A stretch of 64,000 nucleotides of DNA, from the NCBI GenBank assembly GCA_023101885.1, contig JALPQD010000245.1, forward strand, positions 2,650,286-2,714,285, in the 5' to 3' direction. The stretch's first letter is position 1; each line of letters begins with the position of its first letter. The position numbers were made by a program, and so were the translations under genes. This DNA is from Typhlomys cinereus. Taxonomy: Eukaryota > Chordata > Mammalia > Rodentia > Platacanthomyidae. Below the pieces are notes generated by a model, which saw only the letters and a list, made by a program, of their open reading frames with translations, had not been told where the DNA came from and did not search any database. Positions 44,011 to 54,817 of the stretch are shown piece after piece.

Positions 44011-44357
44011 TTGCATTTGAAAGGCATAACGGATGCACTAGACATATTTTCGCTGATACAGTACATTGGAAAGAGACATAGGAAATGATGATCATGGTCC
44101 TTGCTTGAGTGGAAGAGAAGGGGAGGAGGCGTTTCAACCTCACCGGGACCATATGCTTTGCGTTACTCTCTGAAGGGACTGAGGGTTTCACCCAGTGATA
44201 AAACTCTCGTCTAACATGAGCACATCTCTGAGTCCCATCCCAATGGAAAAATACTGAAATTTGTTGCCTCTCATGTCTTTTTCCCTGAGGGAGGGGGTGG
44301 GGACTTGCTGTAGTTTTCGTTGTACACATTGATTTTTTTTTTTCTGTGTTCCAAGGT

Positions 44358-44525
44358 CAGGGCCTTTGGGATGGCTCAGCAGACGCAGGCTCTGACTATA
44401 CCTGCACCTGAGTTCCATCTGTAGAACCCATAAAAGCTGAGGGAGAGAATTGACCCCACAAAGTTGTCCTCTGGCCTCTACATGTGTGCAGTGACATGTG
44501 TGCATCTGACACACACATGTGTCCC
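44358..44525 (+). mobile_element. B2/B3-like SINE, plus
   Basis: GGGCCTTTGGGATGGCTCAG head, ACCTGAGTTCCATCTGTAGA, GTTGTCCTCTGGCCTCTACA and a GACACACACATG end. Confidence 0.72.
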
Positions 44526-44938
44526 AAGAAAAGTGAATTGTATTAACATCATGAAATAGACACAGTTACCGGGCATGAAGTGTTTAAAGGGTTTCCTAAG
44601 TTAAAATGTGGTCTATAAGTAGAAGAGAAGCTACTGAAGGAATGGGGATAGGGTGGGGGGAGGGACCAATAGGAGAGGGAATGACAGGGGAGAGGCAGGC
44701 ACGGGAAGAATGTGCTGAAGGCCCCTTGTGTCATTGTAGGAAACCAGCCTTAAGAGGCTCAGGACTCACCAACTGAAAAACTTACAGACATGGTCTGTTT
44801 TGGGGAAGACATTACTATATACAAACGTCTGATAAACACATAAAAATAGGCTCTATATCCTCAATTATCAAAGAAGACAAGTTCAAGCTTGTACACGATC
44901 TGTTTTCCTGCCCCAAGAGTGGCTAAAATAAAGAACAG

Positions 44939-45150
44939 CTGGGGCTGGCGAGCAATCAGCGGGGAAGGCATGCGCTGGCAAACCTAGAGACCCGCGTTGC
45001 ATCCCGCAAGCCCACAAGGTAGAGGAGGAACTGACTTGGGAAAGTTGTCTTCTGACTCCCACATGTGTGCTCTGACATCCTCTCTCTCTCTGTTTCTCTT
45101 TCCCTCTCTCTCTCTGTACCTGCATTCTCTCAAATTTATAAAAAATGCTT
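44939..45150 (+). mobile_element. Diverged SINE, plus
   Basis: TGGGGCTGGCGAGCAATCAG head, then GTTGTCTTCTGACTCCCACA and (CT)n at 45081-45115. Confidence 0.65.
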
Positions 45151-45350
45151 AGAATGACTGATAACACCCAGCTTTAGTAAAGAGCGGAGCTGTGGAGTTA
45201 CTGTTACGATTGCTGACCACTTGGGAAAACTACGTGTCTCTGAAACCTTCTGGCTCAGCAATTATTTCCTCTGTCATTTGCCCAGTGATAATGGGAAGGC
45301 GTGAGGGAGGTTGTCTATGCAGAGATTTGTCAAAAATCTTTATACAAAAT

Positions 45351-45360
45351 TCTTTTTTGT

Positions 45361-45410
<50 letters not shown>

Positions 45411-45627
45411 GTACTGTATGTGTTTGTGGAGGTTCAAGAGTGACATCAGGAATCATCCTGGATTGCTCTACCACCTTATTGCTTTGCTCTGGGGTTTCCC
45501 AGGCTCCACCTTCCAGAGATGGAATTGCATTTCCCCCTGACACTTTTACATTGGATTTGGGGATCCGAACTCAGGATGTTTTGCTCCTGAGGCAAAGGCT
45601 TTAACCCCTGAGCTGTCTCCCCAGCCC
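45351..45627 (-). mobile_element. B2-like SINE, minus
   Basis: (TG)n at about 45364-45404, AAGAGTGACATCAGGAATCA, TTGCTTTGCTCTGGGGTTTC, GATCCGAACTCAGGATGTTT and ACCCCTGAGCTGTCTCCCCA: a complete minus-strand copy. Confidence 0.86.
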
Positions 45628-45734
45628 TATACCTCACTCTTAAAAGGGAAGCAGCCTGGGTTCTGTCAGCATGAGGGCTGAGCAGTGACGCTGTGTGCAC
45701 TGGGTAAGGTTGGGTCTGAAATGTCTCTAGAAGT

Positions 45735-46030
45735 CTCCGGTGTCATGATTTGATCCGTACTGTGCAACGAATGATTAAGTGGGGGAAGGTGTTTAAGAGG
45801 TCAAGCCTATTTGCAAGTCTTCAAGTGGTGGAGGGTGTACCCTCACAAGGGGATGCTGACTCTCCAGCCCCCCTCTCTTTGCTCTCTGACACTAGGTGAG
45901 TGGCTTAGTTGTGTCCCCTCTTGTCAGAAGAAGCAATGAAGCAGTCATCATGGCCCAGACCTCCAGGAATGTGAACCCCGTCAATACCCTCTCTCTATTA
46001 GTCGTCTGCCTACTCGAAGAGACTGACATT
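45735..46030 (+). mobile_element. Possible diverged MaLR LTR, plus
   Basis: TGTCATGATTTGATCCG, AGGTCAAGCCTATTTGC, CCCTCACAAGGGGATGCTGA and CCAGACCTCCAGGAATGTGA appear in the order expected of MT/MaLR LTRs (the closing CCTCCAGAACTGTGA motif). Weak. Confidence 0.4.
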
Positions 46031-46374
46031 TAAAACTGTCTGACAAACACATACAAATATTCTATATTATCTCAAGCGTTGGTTCCAGGGACGGACAATG
46101 TCTAGGAACTCTGGGGAACCCCGACGAGGAATCACTAATGAAACAGCAAGCATTGTGGACAAGCCTTGAAGTCCTGCTGATGAAGAGAAACCAGGAAAAG
46201 ACGACTTCCATTTCATTTTACTGACATGGAATTGTATCTATGTTGATTTTTATCTAAAGACTTTCCACAATTCAAACACTCTCCATTTCGGTGGGATTTA
46301 AAACAGTGGTCACTCCCAGGACAATAGGGGGATGACTGGGAGGGTCAAAGAGAACATACAATGGAGGTCTTGGC

Positions 46375-46432
46375 TACGTGTGTGCGTGTGCGTGCGTGTG
46401 TGTGTGCGTGTGTGTACGTGCTGAGACATGTC
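46375..46432. repeat. (TGCG/TG)n simple repeat
   Basis: GTGTGTGCGTGTGCGTGCGTG run with CpG dinucleotides, which could form alternating purine-pyrimidine DNA. Confidence 0.8.
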
Positions 46433-46554
46433 TGCCAGTCATGTAACTGATACCATGTTAGTGTATGTATGCTTTGTTCCAGGAAATCAGAAGAAAAAAG
46501 GAGAAGAAACTAAGTGGCAAGAAGAAAATGTTTAATGTTGTTAAACTAGTTACT

Positions 46555-46908
46555 CTTTATTGTTGTACTAATTACTCTTCTTTGTTGCTGTGAGATAACA
46601 CCCAAAGTCAAGCAACCTAAGGGATAAAGAAAGAATTATCCAGCTTACAGTTCCAGAGGGGAGATACAGTCTTGCATGGTGGAAGTGGGGCTAGCAGGAG
46701 ACAGGCTGTCACTGCAGACATCTTGGAGGCTGAGAGCTGCAAGACTTCTGCTACAAAGCAGACTTTTCTAGGAGGTAGGGTGGAAATAATCCACCTCCAG
46801 GCCCACCCCTTGTGACCGCCTCCCTCCAGCAAGGCTCCACTTCTCAAAGGTGTCATGGCCTTCCCAAACACATGATCCTGTGGGGGACACATTGCAAACC
46901 ATGATAGT
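46555..46908 (-). mobile_element. Possible MaLR-type LTR, minus
   Basis: TTGTTGCTGTGAGATAACAC, CCAGCTTACAGTTCCAGAGG and CTCCCTCCAGCAAGGCTCC are familiar reverse-strand phrases of rodent MaLR-class LTRs. Same architecture as 5715-5975. Confidence 0.5.
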
Positions 46909-46924
46909 TGTTGTCTTACATTTT

Positions 46925-47168
46925 TAAAATGTTCTATTATTATTAGTGTGCATGCGCACCATGTGTCTGTGTGTGTGTTGTATATGTGTGAGTGCATGTA
47001 TGTGTATGTGTGTGTGTATGTGCACGTGCCTCAGCATACACAGCATGTGGAAGTCATAGGACAACTTTGTGGAGTCAGTTCTCTCCTTCTATCTTTATGT
47101 GGGTTCTAAGGATTGAACTCAAGTCATTAGGGTTGTGCGGCCTTTACTCAGCAAGCCATCTCCATGCA
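46925..47168 (-). mobile_element. B3/B2-like SINE, minus
   Basis: TTTAAAATGTTCTATTATTA, a TG-rich stretch, GGAAGTCATAGGACAACTTT, CAGTTCTCTCCTTCTATC and AAGGATTGAACTCAAGTCAT. Confidence 0.7.
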
Positions 47169-47699
47169 AATGGAGCTAATCACCAGCCTGCAGTTTATGA
47201 CAGAGACCCTGGACTTGCCAATCAGTCTTCTGTTGTATTGTAAAAGTTTATTTCCCTAGTGGTATTAATCATTAACACGGAAGTGACATTTTCAAAGGGG
47301 AAACATCACTGGCAGTAGCGGTTTTGAAATAAAGCAGGCCGCTGGACCTTTACATGAGTCATTTGGTCTTACTGCAAGGCCCCTGCCCTGTGATGCGTGG
47401 ACTATGACAGGGTCAAGGGTGGCCATTAGAATCCCTTGGCAGTGGAGGACTCTGCCTCCTGACACTTTTCTTCCGGGCCTGGCCACACTGCACAGGAAGG
47501 GCTGGACCCCTATAACCTGTTCTGGGTTTTGAAGTGGAAAGAAGCAACTGACTTGTCCACAGGGACTTCGTGAAGGAGGGGAGTGGCCAGGAGAGGCCTG
47601 TGCCAAGTGGACTTGTAATCGTGGGGCAGACACACTGGATGTGAGCTGCGTTCTGATGGAGTTCTGGTCAGTGCAACATTGAGCCTCAGACACACAAAT

Positions 47700-47758
<59 letters not shown>

Positions 47759-48136
47759 CTGGGCTGCTCTAGACCTTCCCTGAATCCGCTTTATCATGAG
47801 CTACAGAGAGAAAGGCTCTCCCCACCAGGAAAAGCAAAGGAAACTTCAGAAGTGTTCTGAAGGAGAGTCAGGTGTGTTCACTTTTGTGCCCACAGATTTA
47901 AAACTTACTCCCTGCGCAAGGTGCATAAAGAGACCTGCACAAAGATGCTTTTCCTTAGTAGAGTCGGGAACTTAAAGACCACATGGGTGGGAAGGCAATC
48001 TTCTCTGCCGACAAGCGATTGCTCACTGCTGATCTTTACTTGTAGATGTTTGCAGTCTGTGGTTCTCTCAGTAAAAGCATCCTGCTCAAAAGCAAGACGG
48101 GTCATCTGCCAGAGAGTGATTGATGTCTGCGAAATG
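47169..48136. other. Unique sequence with a (CT)n run
   Basis: Pure (CT)n occupies about 47702-47753. The flanks are unique, and the 133-codon minus frame at 47292-47693 has no recognisable product. Confidence 0.45.
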
Positions 48137-48141
48137 GTCTT

Positions 48142-48574
48142 TGTGCTAGCAAGATACAGGTGTCAATTCGGCAATTGAAGGCTGAGCTCTGGGCACGTCT
48201 CTGGGGAATTAATATTCAAGGCAAGCCCTGAACAATCTATAGGAGATTGCTTGATTGATGTGAGAAGGCCCAGCCCACAGTGGGTGGGACCATTCCCCCG
48301 GCAGGTGGATAAGATGGAGAGAGCTGGCTCAGTAGTCTGGTAGTCTTCTTCATACTTAGACACACTTGCTGTCCTGGAAGGTGAGGTATAGTATTGAGGT
48401 CTCAGCCATTGTTGCAGATACGTGGGGTCAGTTTGGCTCCTGGTGTTGGTATGAACTCTTTTGTCAAACTGGACTATGAACAGTAACTGAGAATCATAAA
48501 CAAGAACAAAACCCCTTGTTCTCCTAAACTGTTTGGTCGTGAATTTACCATCAATGTGCAGATGAACTGCAACA
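48142..48574 (+). mobile_element. Solo LTR family A variant, perfect 5-bp duplication
   Basis: Begins TGTGCTAGCAAGATACAGG and ends GAACTGCAACA, 433 bp. GTCTT at 48137-48141 and 48575-48579 is a perfect target-site duplication. The start differs from the TGTCATAG copies but the rest is colinear, so this is a subfamily shared with 63389. Confidence 0.88.
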
Positions 48575-48600
48575 GTCTTATCCTCTGTGTCCGTATAAAC

Positions 48601-49190
48601 TGATGTCTGGGCCCACGAACCAGCATAAACCCAGACTTACATGCAGGAAACAGAAGTGTGAGCAGTAGGAATTGATCAGGCATCCAGTCAGAGGGAGCCT
48701 AGGATGTCCTCCATCATCAAAGCCAACTTTATTGTAGTATACATGAGTATTTATAGGAAAACAATTAAGGAGCAGGGCCAAATTCAGGAAAACATCAAAG
48801 AGTAGGACCAAATTCTTTACAGGATTATGTAAAATGTATAAATTCCAGTTAACAAAGAAAAGGCAGGAGTGACCATCAACTTGCTGTGGGACGAGACATG
48901 ATGTCTCCAGGTAGAGTAAACAGGCATGGCACCTTGTTGCTAGAAGGGAATGGACAATGTATGCCTCAGAACAGAGTTACTTGGTCGGTGCATTAGCATA
49001 TCTCAGATAAGCAGTAAGGAACTGTTGGGGGAGGTAACAGCCCAGCCAGTTTCTAAGAGAAACAAAAGCAATCCAAGAACAGACAGTAGGTAAACTTTAT
49101 TTCCAAGGGAAGGAGCCCCTAATGACAGCCCGTTTCAGATGCTAATGTATCATTCTCCAGAGAGCAGGTTTTGGGCCTGACAACCCCCAC
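48601..49190 (-). mobile_element. Probable solo ERV LTR, minus, about 590 bp
   Basis: On the minus strand the segment opens GTGGGGGTTGTCAGGCCC and carries AATAAA in GGAAATAAAGTTTACC and again in ACAATAAAGTTGGC. The word AAACTG flanks it at 48597-48602 and 49191-49196, which can be read as a 4- to 6-bp target-site duplication overlapping the terminal TG. That would fit an ERV1 or ERVK LTR. No viral genes are attached. Exact edges are ambiguous by one to three bases. Confidence 0.6.
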
Positions 49191-49406
49191 AAACTGTCAC
49201 CTTCTTTCTGTTCTGTAAGTCTCCTGGGGTTCTTCGTGTCCCCACTGCACCTGTCCCCTCCATCTTGACAGGTTACTTTTGTGATCATTCATGCCATCTT
49301 TCTGTGTCTACCCTCACCTGGATAACAGCACCCCTGCTTCTCAGCTCATCACCCTGACTTCCTTATCATCTACCTTCCAAGATCATCTGGTTTATCACCT
49401 TCTTCT

Positions 49407-49408
<2 letters not shown>

Positions 49409-49473
<65 letters not shown>

Positions 49474-49687
49474 AAGAGGGCACTTGATGTGTGTGTGCCT
49501 GTGGAGGCCCAAGGGTGACACCAGGAATCATCCTGGGTTCCTCTATGTCCATATTGTTTTGCTCTAAGGTTTCCTGGGCTTCCCCTTCCATTTCCACCTA
49601 GCATTTTTACATAGGATCTGGGATCCAAACTCAAGTTCTTTTGCTTATGAGGCAAAGGCTTTAACTTTGGAGCCATTTCCCCAGCCT
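49409..49687 (-). mobile_element. B2-like SINE, minus
   Basis: (TG)n at 49411-49471, GAGGGCACTTGATGTGTG, CCCAAGGGTGACACCAGGAA and GATCTGGGATCCAAACTC, ending TTGGAGCCATTTCCCCAGCC. Flanking words CCTTCTTCTC and CCTTCTTTCT may be the duplication. Confidence 0.85.
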
Positions 49688-49689
49688 GG

Positions 49690-50201
49690 TGCCTTCTTTC
49701 TAAAGTCACAGCCTCGTGTGACCTGCCTTAGCTCTAGACCTGTTGATCTCTTGGTCAAGACCTGTGATGTCTCTTGGTCTTGTCAATGGCTGGTTTACAG
49801 GCAGAGTCTGATCTTGTTCCATCCACTCTGCACCTCCCAGAGCCTAGCACGTCTGGTTCGACAGTGCCTACCTCATGACTAGGTTGCTGATACTTTCTGT
49901 TTTCAGAGCCGTGATTTGTGTAGCAGGATGGTGGATGTGACTTGCTGTTAGTGTCAGGTTAGCGGAAGTCTTCAAGACCCAGGGATGACAGACATCCTAA
50001 AGAAAGGTGCTGGCCCCTCTGTAAGAGATGCTGGTTGAAACGAGGGGTTCAGGGCCCGATCCATGTGCACACTGATCACTTACCTCTAGTCCAAGTAAGC
50101 TATGATGGCTAGAGAGATTCAAGAGGGAAGAAAACAGACCATACCATAACACATATTCTTATAATTAAATATTTGTGTCTTCAGATGCATTTCTGGAGTT
50201 A
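49690..50201. other. Unique spacer
   Basis: No repeat or gene recognised. Confidence 0.4.
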
Positions 50202-50206
50202 GTATT

Positions 50207-50631
50207 TGTGATAGTTAATCTTAGGTGTCAAGTTGACCACAGCTGGCATTAACTAAGATGAGCTGAGACTTCCTGAAGAGATTGTCTGGGTCAACGCATT
50301 TACAATACAAAGATCAGCCCTAGATCTGGTTGGGACTTCCCTAGATCTGACTGGAACCTCCTAGTAGTGGATCAGATAAAAGGAACCATAGAACAGGAGA
50401 CTTGGAAGAAGACTCTCTAGGAATCCTCCAATCTTCAGCCATCACCCACTAGCCTGCTGGATATCTGCAGTGATGTAGCTGTCTCCAGCTTCAACCACCA
50501 GCCATGTCGCCTCCATCATGGAAGACTGTTTCTCCCCTCTGGAACCGTAAGCTGAAAATATCTCCCTTTCTCCCTTAAGTTGTTGGACTTTGGGTGCTCT
50601 CTCACAGCAACGGTTAAGAGTAACCATTACA
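50207..50631 (+). mobile_element. Solo LTR family B (MaLR/ERVL-like), perfect duplication
   Basis: Begins TGTGATAGTTAATC and ends ACCATTACA, 425 bp. GTATT at 50202-50206 and 50632-50636 is a perfect 5-bp duplication. The start is related to family A (both contain GGTGTCAAGTTGAC-like text) but the interior differs. Confidence 0.85.
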
Positions 50632-50668
50632 GTATTGTTGAGTGAGAGACAAGGGCAAGTTATTACCA

Positions 50669-51064
50669 TGTCAGAGTTAGTTACAGGTGTCAACCTGGCA
50701 ATTGAAGACATGAGCTCTGGACACAGTTGTGAAGAATCGGTAGTTAAGTTGGGCTTTGGGCAAGACTGTAGAAGACTGTATAATTGATGAAGGGCCTAGC
50801 CCCTGGTGGACAAAGACAGGGCCAGCCCCCGGACAGGTGAAAAAGATGGAGAACTGGTCGAGGAATTTGGTATCCTTTGATATGCTGTGGCAGACATGCT
50901 GCTAACCAAGCGTCACCCCCCCCACCCCCCAAGTCTCAGCATCTGTGGATACAGCATGGCCAAATCCCTCAGCCTGTGGTGTTGATATGAGCTCTCCTAT
51001 TCCTTGTTCCTTTATAAGACATTTGATTGAGAATTTATTGACAACATGCAGAGAAACTGCTACA
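50669..51064 (+). mobile_element. Solo LTR family A, plus
   Basis: Begins TGTCAGAGTTAGTTACAGG and ends GAAACTGCTACA, 396 bp. TACCA (50664-50668) and TGCCA (51065-51069) form a duplication with one mismatch. The polyadenylation word is altered to GAATTTATTG. It starts only 37 bp after family B ends. Confidence 0.8.
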
Positions 51065-51203
51065 TGCCAAAAGCTTCCATTTTTCAATAATGATCATTGC
51101 TTGTGCTCAGTCACATCGGTTGGTGCAAATTCACCTTCTCACCAGCAGCATTATTCCTTGTTTCTAACCGCACGCTTAGTCCATTTCGCTCATTTCTTAT
51201 CAT

Positions 51204-51489
51204 TTTTTATTTTTGCTTTATTTACTCTGTGTGTGTGTGTGTGTGTGTGTATCAGAGGTCACTGTATATCCCTGTGGAGGACCAGGAGTGACTTCAGGAA
51301 TCATCCTGGATTGTTTCTACCTTTTTTTTTTTGCTTCCCTCTGGGATTTCCCAGGCCCTGCCCACAAGGGCCAGAAGTGCAGGCCACCAAAGTTTCTGCC
51401 TGGCATTTTTATGTGGAACCTGGGATCCGAATTCAGGACCTTCTGCTTGGGAGGCAGAGTCTTAACTCCTGAGCCATCTCTCCAGCCCC
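51204..51489 (-). mobile_element. B2-like SINE, minus
   Basis: TTTATTTTTGCTTTATTTAC, (TG)n at 51229-51250, AGGAGTGACTTCAGGAATCA, GGGATCCGAATTCAGGACC, CTGAGCCATCTCTCCAGCCC. Flanks CTCATTTCTTAT and CTCCTTTCTTAT are the likely duplication. Confidence 0.87.
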
Positions 51490-51737
51490 ACTCCTTTCTT
51501 ATTGATTGGCTAAGCTAAGATTTCTCCTTTGGACTGAAAAGCATGGTCCTTTCTGTGGCCCGCAGAAATCAGGGTTCTGTTTCTCCTCTCCATTCCCTGA
51601 AGACAATTTCCATACTTCCCTCTGCATTTAAGAATTCCCATGTCTCCTTGACCTAACCAAGCTCTGGCCTGCACCATAGCCTCTTTTTTCCTTAATAGCC
51701 TAGTCATCTTATTTCAGCTCTGGCTTTACTTTGCATA

Positions 51738-51928
51738 CATTGCTCTCACGCAGGGTCTTACACCTCCCAAGCTAGCTCACGAAGCTCCAGGGTGACCTCA
51801 AACGTCCCATCCTCCGGCCTTCACCTGCCAGTTGCTGTGTCCTGCCACTCCTGGTTTATGTCCTGCACCTGGGGCACAAGCTGGGCAAGCAAGATGCCAA
51901 CTGAGCCATGCTCCCAACTCCCAGCCCC
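51738..51928 (-). mobile_element. B4-type SINE, minus
   Basis: A B1-like part (GCAGGGTCTTACACCTCCCA, GGGTGACCTCAAACGTCCCA) is followed by a tRNA head (CAAGCAAGATGCCAACTGAG) read backwards. Confidence 0.7.
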
Positions 51929-52695
51929 CCAGCCCCCGTCTCAGCTGTTGGATGTAGTCTGCTGCAGATGGAGTGCTGTCGCTGGATGCTCAGCCTCCCT
52001 TGGTGCGGCAGCTCATCCTCCCCGTCTTAGTTCAGGCAAGGGGAATCTCCTTCAGGAAGTCTTCCCTGCCCCTCCAAAGCAAGACTCTCTCTTATTCCCC
52101 ACAGACCACTCAGCTGATTTTCTCTGCGTCTCCCTCGGAAGCCATGCTGATGGTTTATTGACTTGTTTCTCTCTCTATTTGGAATTCCATTTATCAGTAT
52201 GTGCATGTGTGCCCATGTATGTGGAAAGTGGTTGTAGACAATCCAGCAGGGATGCCACACACACTTGTGGAATGTAGGAAGGAAGGAATGAGGGGGAGAC
52301 GGAGGAAATGATCTGGGTTTCCGCCCACCTGTTTCCATGCCTTGTCCTTCTTTATTGGGTGAGGGTCTGTGGAGTCCAGACCCAGGACAGAGCAATCACC
52401 CCTCTTTGATGAGAGCCAGGTCGCATTCACCAGCGCTGCCTCACCTTGCCGAGGGAAAGGTCAAGACTGATTCTGTGACAGTCCCTCAGGGAGCGGGCAG
52501 CCCGGCCAAGCTCCAGTTATTTTTGGTAAAGGCACTGAATGAGAGCCAGGCAGCTCTGTGGCTCTGGCTGCAGGCACGTCTCCATCTGACAAGGCGTGGG
52601 AGCCCGTGGCCAGCTCTGGGGGGAGGAGGAGGAGGGATGGCTTCTCAACTTGCTGTGCAGTTGAGAAGCTCCTGGCCCCGTGGAACCATCCCGGG
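51929..52695. other. Unique intergenic sequence, moderately GC-rich
   Basis: Several open frames overlap on both strands (161 codons plus at 51792-52277, 122 minus at 52027-52395, 123 plus at 52337-52708), none with a recognised domain. GC richness lowers stop density here. Confidence 0.4.
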
Positions 52696-52699
52696 CATC

Positions 52700-52900
52700 C
52701 CGGTGTAAATCTGAAATCCTAACAATAGGGAGGTAGGGGCGGGAGGGTTTCTAGAGCTTGCCGGCCACCCAAGCTGCCAGTGGAAAAGCTCCGGACTCAG
52801 AGAGAGACTGAAAAAAAGCAAAATGGATGTGATTGAGGAAGACCTCTGGTCTCCATACATACATGTACACATGTGCACATGCGCCCTCACATATGTATGG
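52700..52900 (+). mobile_element. Diverged SINE, plus
   Basis: TGAAATCCTAACAATAGGGA and AGACTGAAAAAAAGCAAAAT suggest a B1-like unit, followed by CCTCTGGTCTCCATACATAC and a CA-rich end, typical of older B1/B2-type SINEs. Confidence 0.5.
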
Positions 52901-53234
52901 GAACACCCGCAGGGATAGGCACACACATGGACTGCACACCCACGCCCCACCCTCCACCCGTGGAACGGAAGCTGAGGGCGGGGTAGGGGTTGTCTCCATG
53001 CTTGTGGTACAGAGAAGGCTTCCTTGGCAGGTGGCCCACGCGTTCATCTCTCACTCTGTGGCGGAGAGGTTTGGCGGGTCTATTTTAGCACACGGCATAG
53101 TTTTGTATCACTTCAGCAAGCTCTCCCACAAGACTAGGAAGGGTGGAACAATCTGGATTCTCTCTTGGATGCACACGCATTCCGATTTAGTTACTTGGCT
53201 GGGAAGGGCTGTAAGTCACAAAAGTCAAGTGTGT
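52901..53234. other. Unique spacer
   Basis: No gene or repeat recognised. Confidence 0.4.
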
Positions 53235-53530
53235 GAGTTTTAAAAATATTTTTCTTTCTTTCTTTTTTTATTCTTTGACCATTTCATACCTGCTCACAGT
53301 GCATTTAGACTGCTTTTACTTCATAGTACCCAATCCTATCCCCCTCCTTCTACATTAAAATTCTCCTTCTTCTCAACCATTCTCCCTCCTGCTTCCTTGC
53401 CTTTTTGTGTGTGTGGTCCTGAGTTTCATCTGGCTTGTCTGCCCGTGGGGAAGAGCAGTGCCTGTGGAGCTTGCTGGAGCTTGGGTGATGCATTAGTATA
53501 GACCCCATCGAAGCGCCTGGCTCTGCTTCC
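53235..53530 (-). mobile_element. L1 (Lx-like) 3' end, minus
   Basis: A T-rich left end (poly-A on the minus strand) leads into TTGACCATTTCATACCTGCT, CCAATCCTATCCCCCTCC and the pyrimidine-rich AATTCTCCTTCTTCTC part, as in rodent L1 3' UTRs read backwards. A different family from 38360. Confidence 0.55.
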
Positions 53531-53659
53531 CACAGCCCACATTTATTACCCTCAGCCATCCCTGAGGGAGTGAAGGTGTCTCGTGAAGCCCTGCCCTTCC
53601 ATGATCAAATGCCCAGACCAAATCTTGTGCAGTTGGTTGGAGGTAAAGATGGATATGCT

Positions 53660-53972
53660 GTGTTCATGGGTGTGCTTGCAGGGTAACGTGGCTGTGCATG
53701 CAGTGTAAATGGGTATGCATGCATTGTAACATAGGCATGCATACGGTGTAACATGGGCATGCATGCAATGCAACATGGGTGGGCATACAGTGTAATATGG
53801 GTGCACACGCAGTGTAACATGGGTAGCCATGCAATGTAACATGGGCGTGCATGCCTTATAACATGGGTGTGCATGCATCGTAATATGGGCGCACATGCAG
53901 TGTAACACGGGTGCACATGCAGTGTAACATGGGCACGCATGCAGTGTAACATGGGCACGCATGCAGTGTAGC
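53660..53972 (+). repeat. 22-bp minisatellite, about 14 copies
   Basis: The unit is close to GCATGCAGTGTAACATGGGC plus two bases (period 22). Copies at the right end (53895-53972) are nearly perfect; those at the left are diverged. The 168-codon minus-strand frame at 53552-54058 is His/Cys-rich translation of this array; because 22 is not a multiple of 3, its amino-acid period is 22 residues per three units. Confidence 0.92.
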
Positions 53973-54420
53973 ATGGGATAATAGTGTCCAGAGAATACTA
54001 TCTGGTAGAGGCTCTTCCCACTTCCTGGCTCTTCCACCCTTACCTCTATCTCTGCCATGAAGTCTCTGAGCCTTGAAGGTGTCCTATTAGGTCTGAGTTT
54101 CCCCCCACTCCCTGGTCAACAATTGCATGTTTTAAGGAAGTACATGTTCTTAGGGTCATGCTATGGCAGTTCGGCATTCATGCAGCCCCGGCAATGAGAA
54201 ACTCCTTAAATCCCGTAACCTAGATACTGCACGCCTAGTGCCCGCTCTGGGGTGTAGGCTCCATACAATTCTAACCAGATGGGCTCCACGAAACAGCATG
54301 GGTGACTGGTGTCGGTGGGAAGGCCAAGGGGTGCTTCTACGTTCAGCAAATCTCGAGACGTCCATCTGTCTTCTGCCACGCTCCCTCCATTCTTTGGTTT
54401 GTGATCTGCCAGATGATTTT
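53973..54420. other. Unique spacer
   Basis: No repeat recognised; opposing frames of 123-124 codons at about 54156-54534 have no recognisable products. Confidence 0.4.
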
Positions 54421-54424
54421 TTTC

Positions 54425-54817
54425 CCTTTATGAATGTGTGTATGGGGTGCATGCTCATGTGCGCACTTGTGTGTGTGTGTTTTGAATGTGGGTCAGGTAT
54501 AAGTGTGTGGTGGTGTATACATGAGTGCACTTGAGTGTGTATGTCTGTAGAGGCCCAACGGTGGTATTAGGAATCATTCTCAATATCTCTTTCGCCTTAT
54601 TGTTATGATCCTGGGTCTCTAGTTATAAAACCTGAAGCATGCCTGTAGTCTGGCTAGCCAGCTTGCTCTGGGGATTTCTAGGCTCTACCTTCCAGGGCTG
54701 GAATTACAGGCAGAGCACATATCCACTTGGCAGTTTTAGGTGGGATCTGAAGATCTGAACTCAGGTCCCTTCATTCGTGAGATGAAACTTTAACCACTGA
54801 GCTATCTTTCCAGACTC
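54425..54817 (-). mobile_element. Long-variant B2-like SINE, minus
   Basis: TG-rich tail, GAGGCCCAACGGTGGTATTA, GGTCTCTAGTTATAAAACC, TCTGGCTAGCCAGCTTGCTC, GAAGATCTGAACTCAGGTCC, CTGAGCTATCTTTCCAGAC. It carries the same extra middle segment as 27453-27815. Confidence 0.8.

Noticed and set aside
53552..54058. 168-codon minus-strand His/Cys-rich frame
   Set aside because: Translation of a 22-bp minisatellite that continues into unique sequence by chance; no start context or conserved domain.
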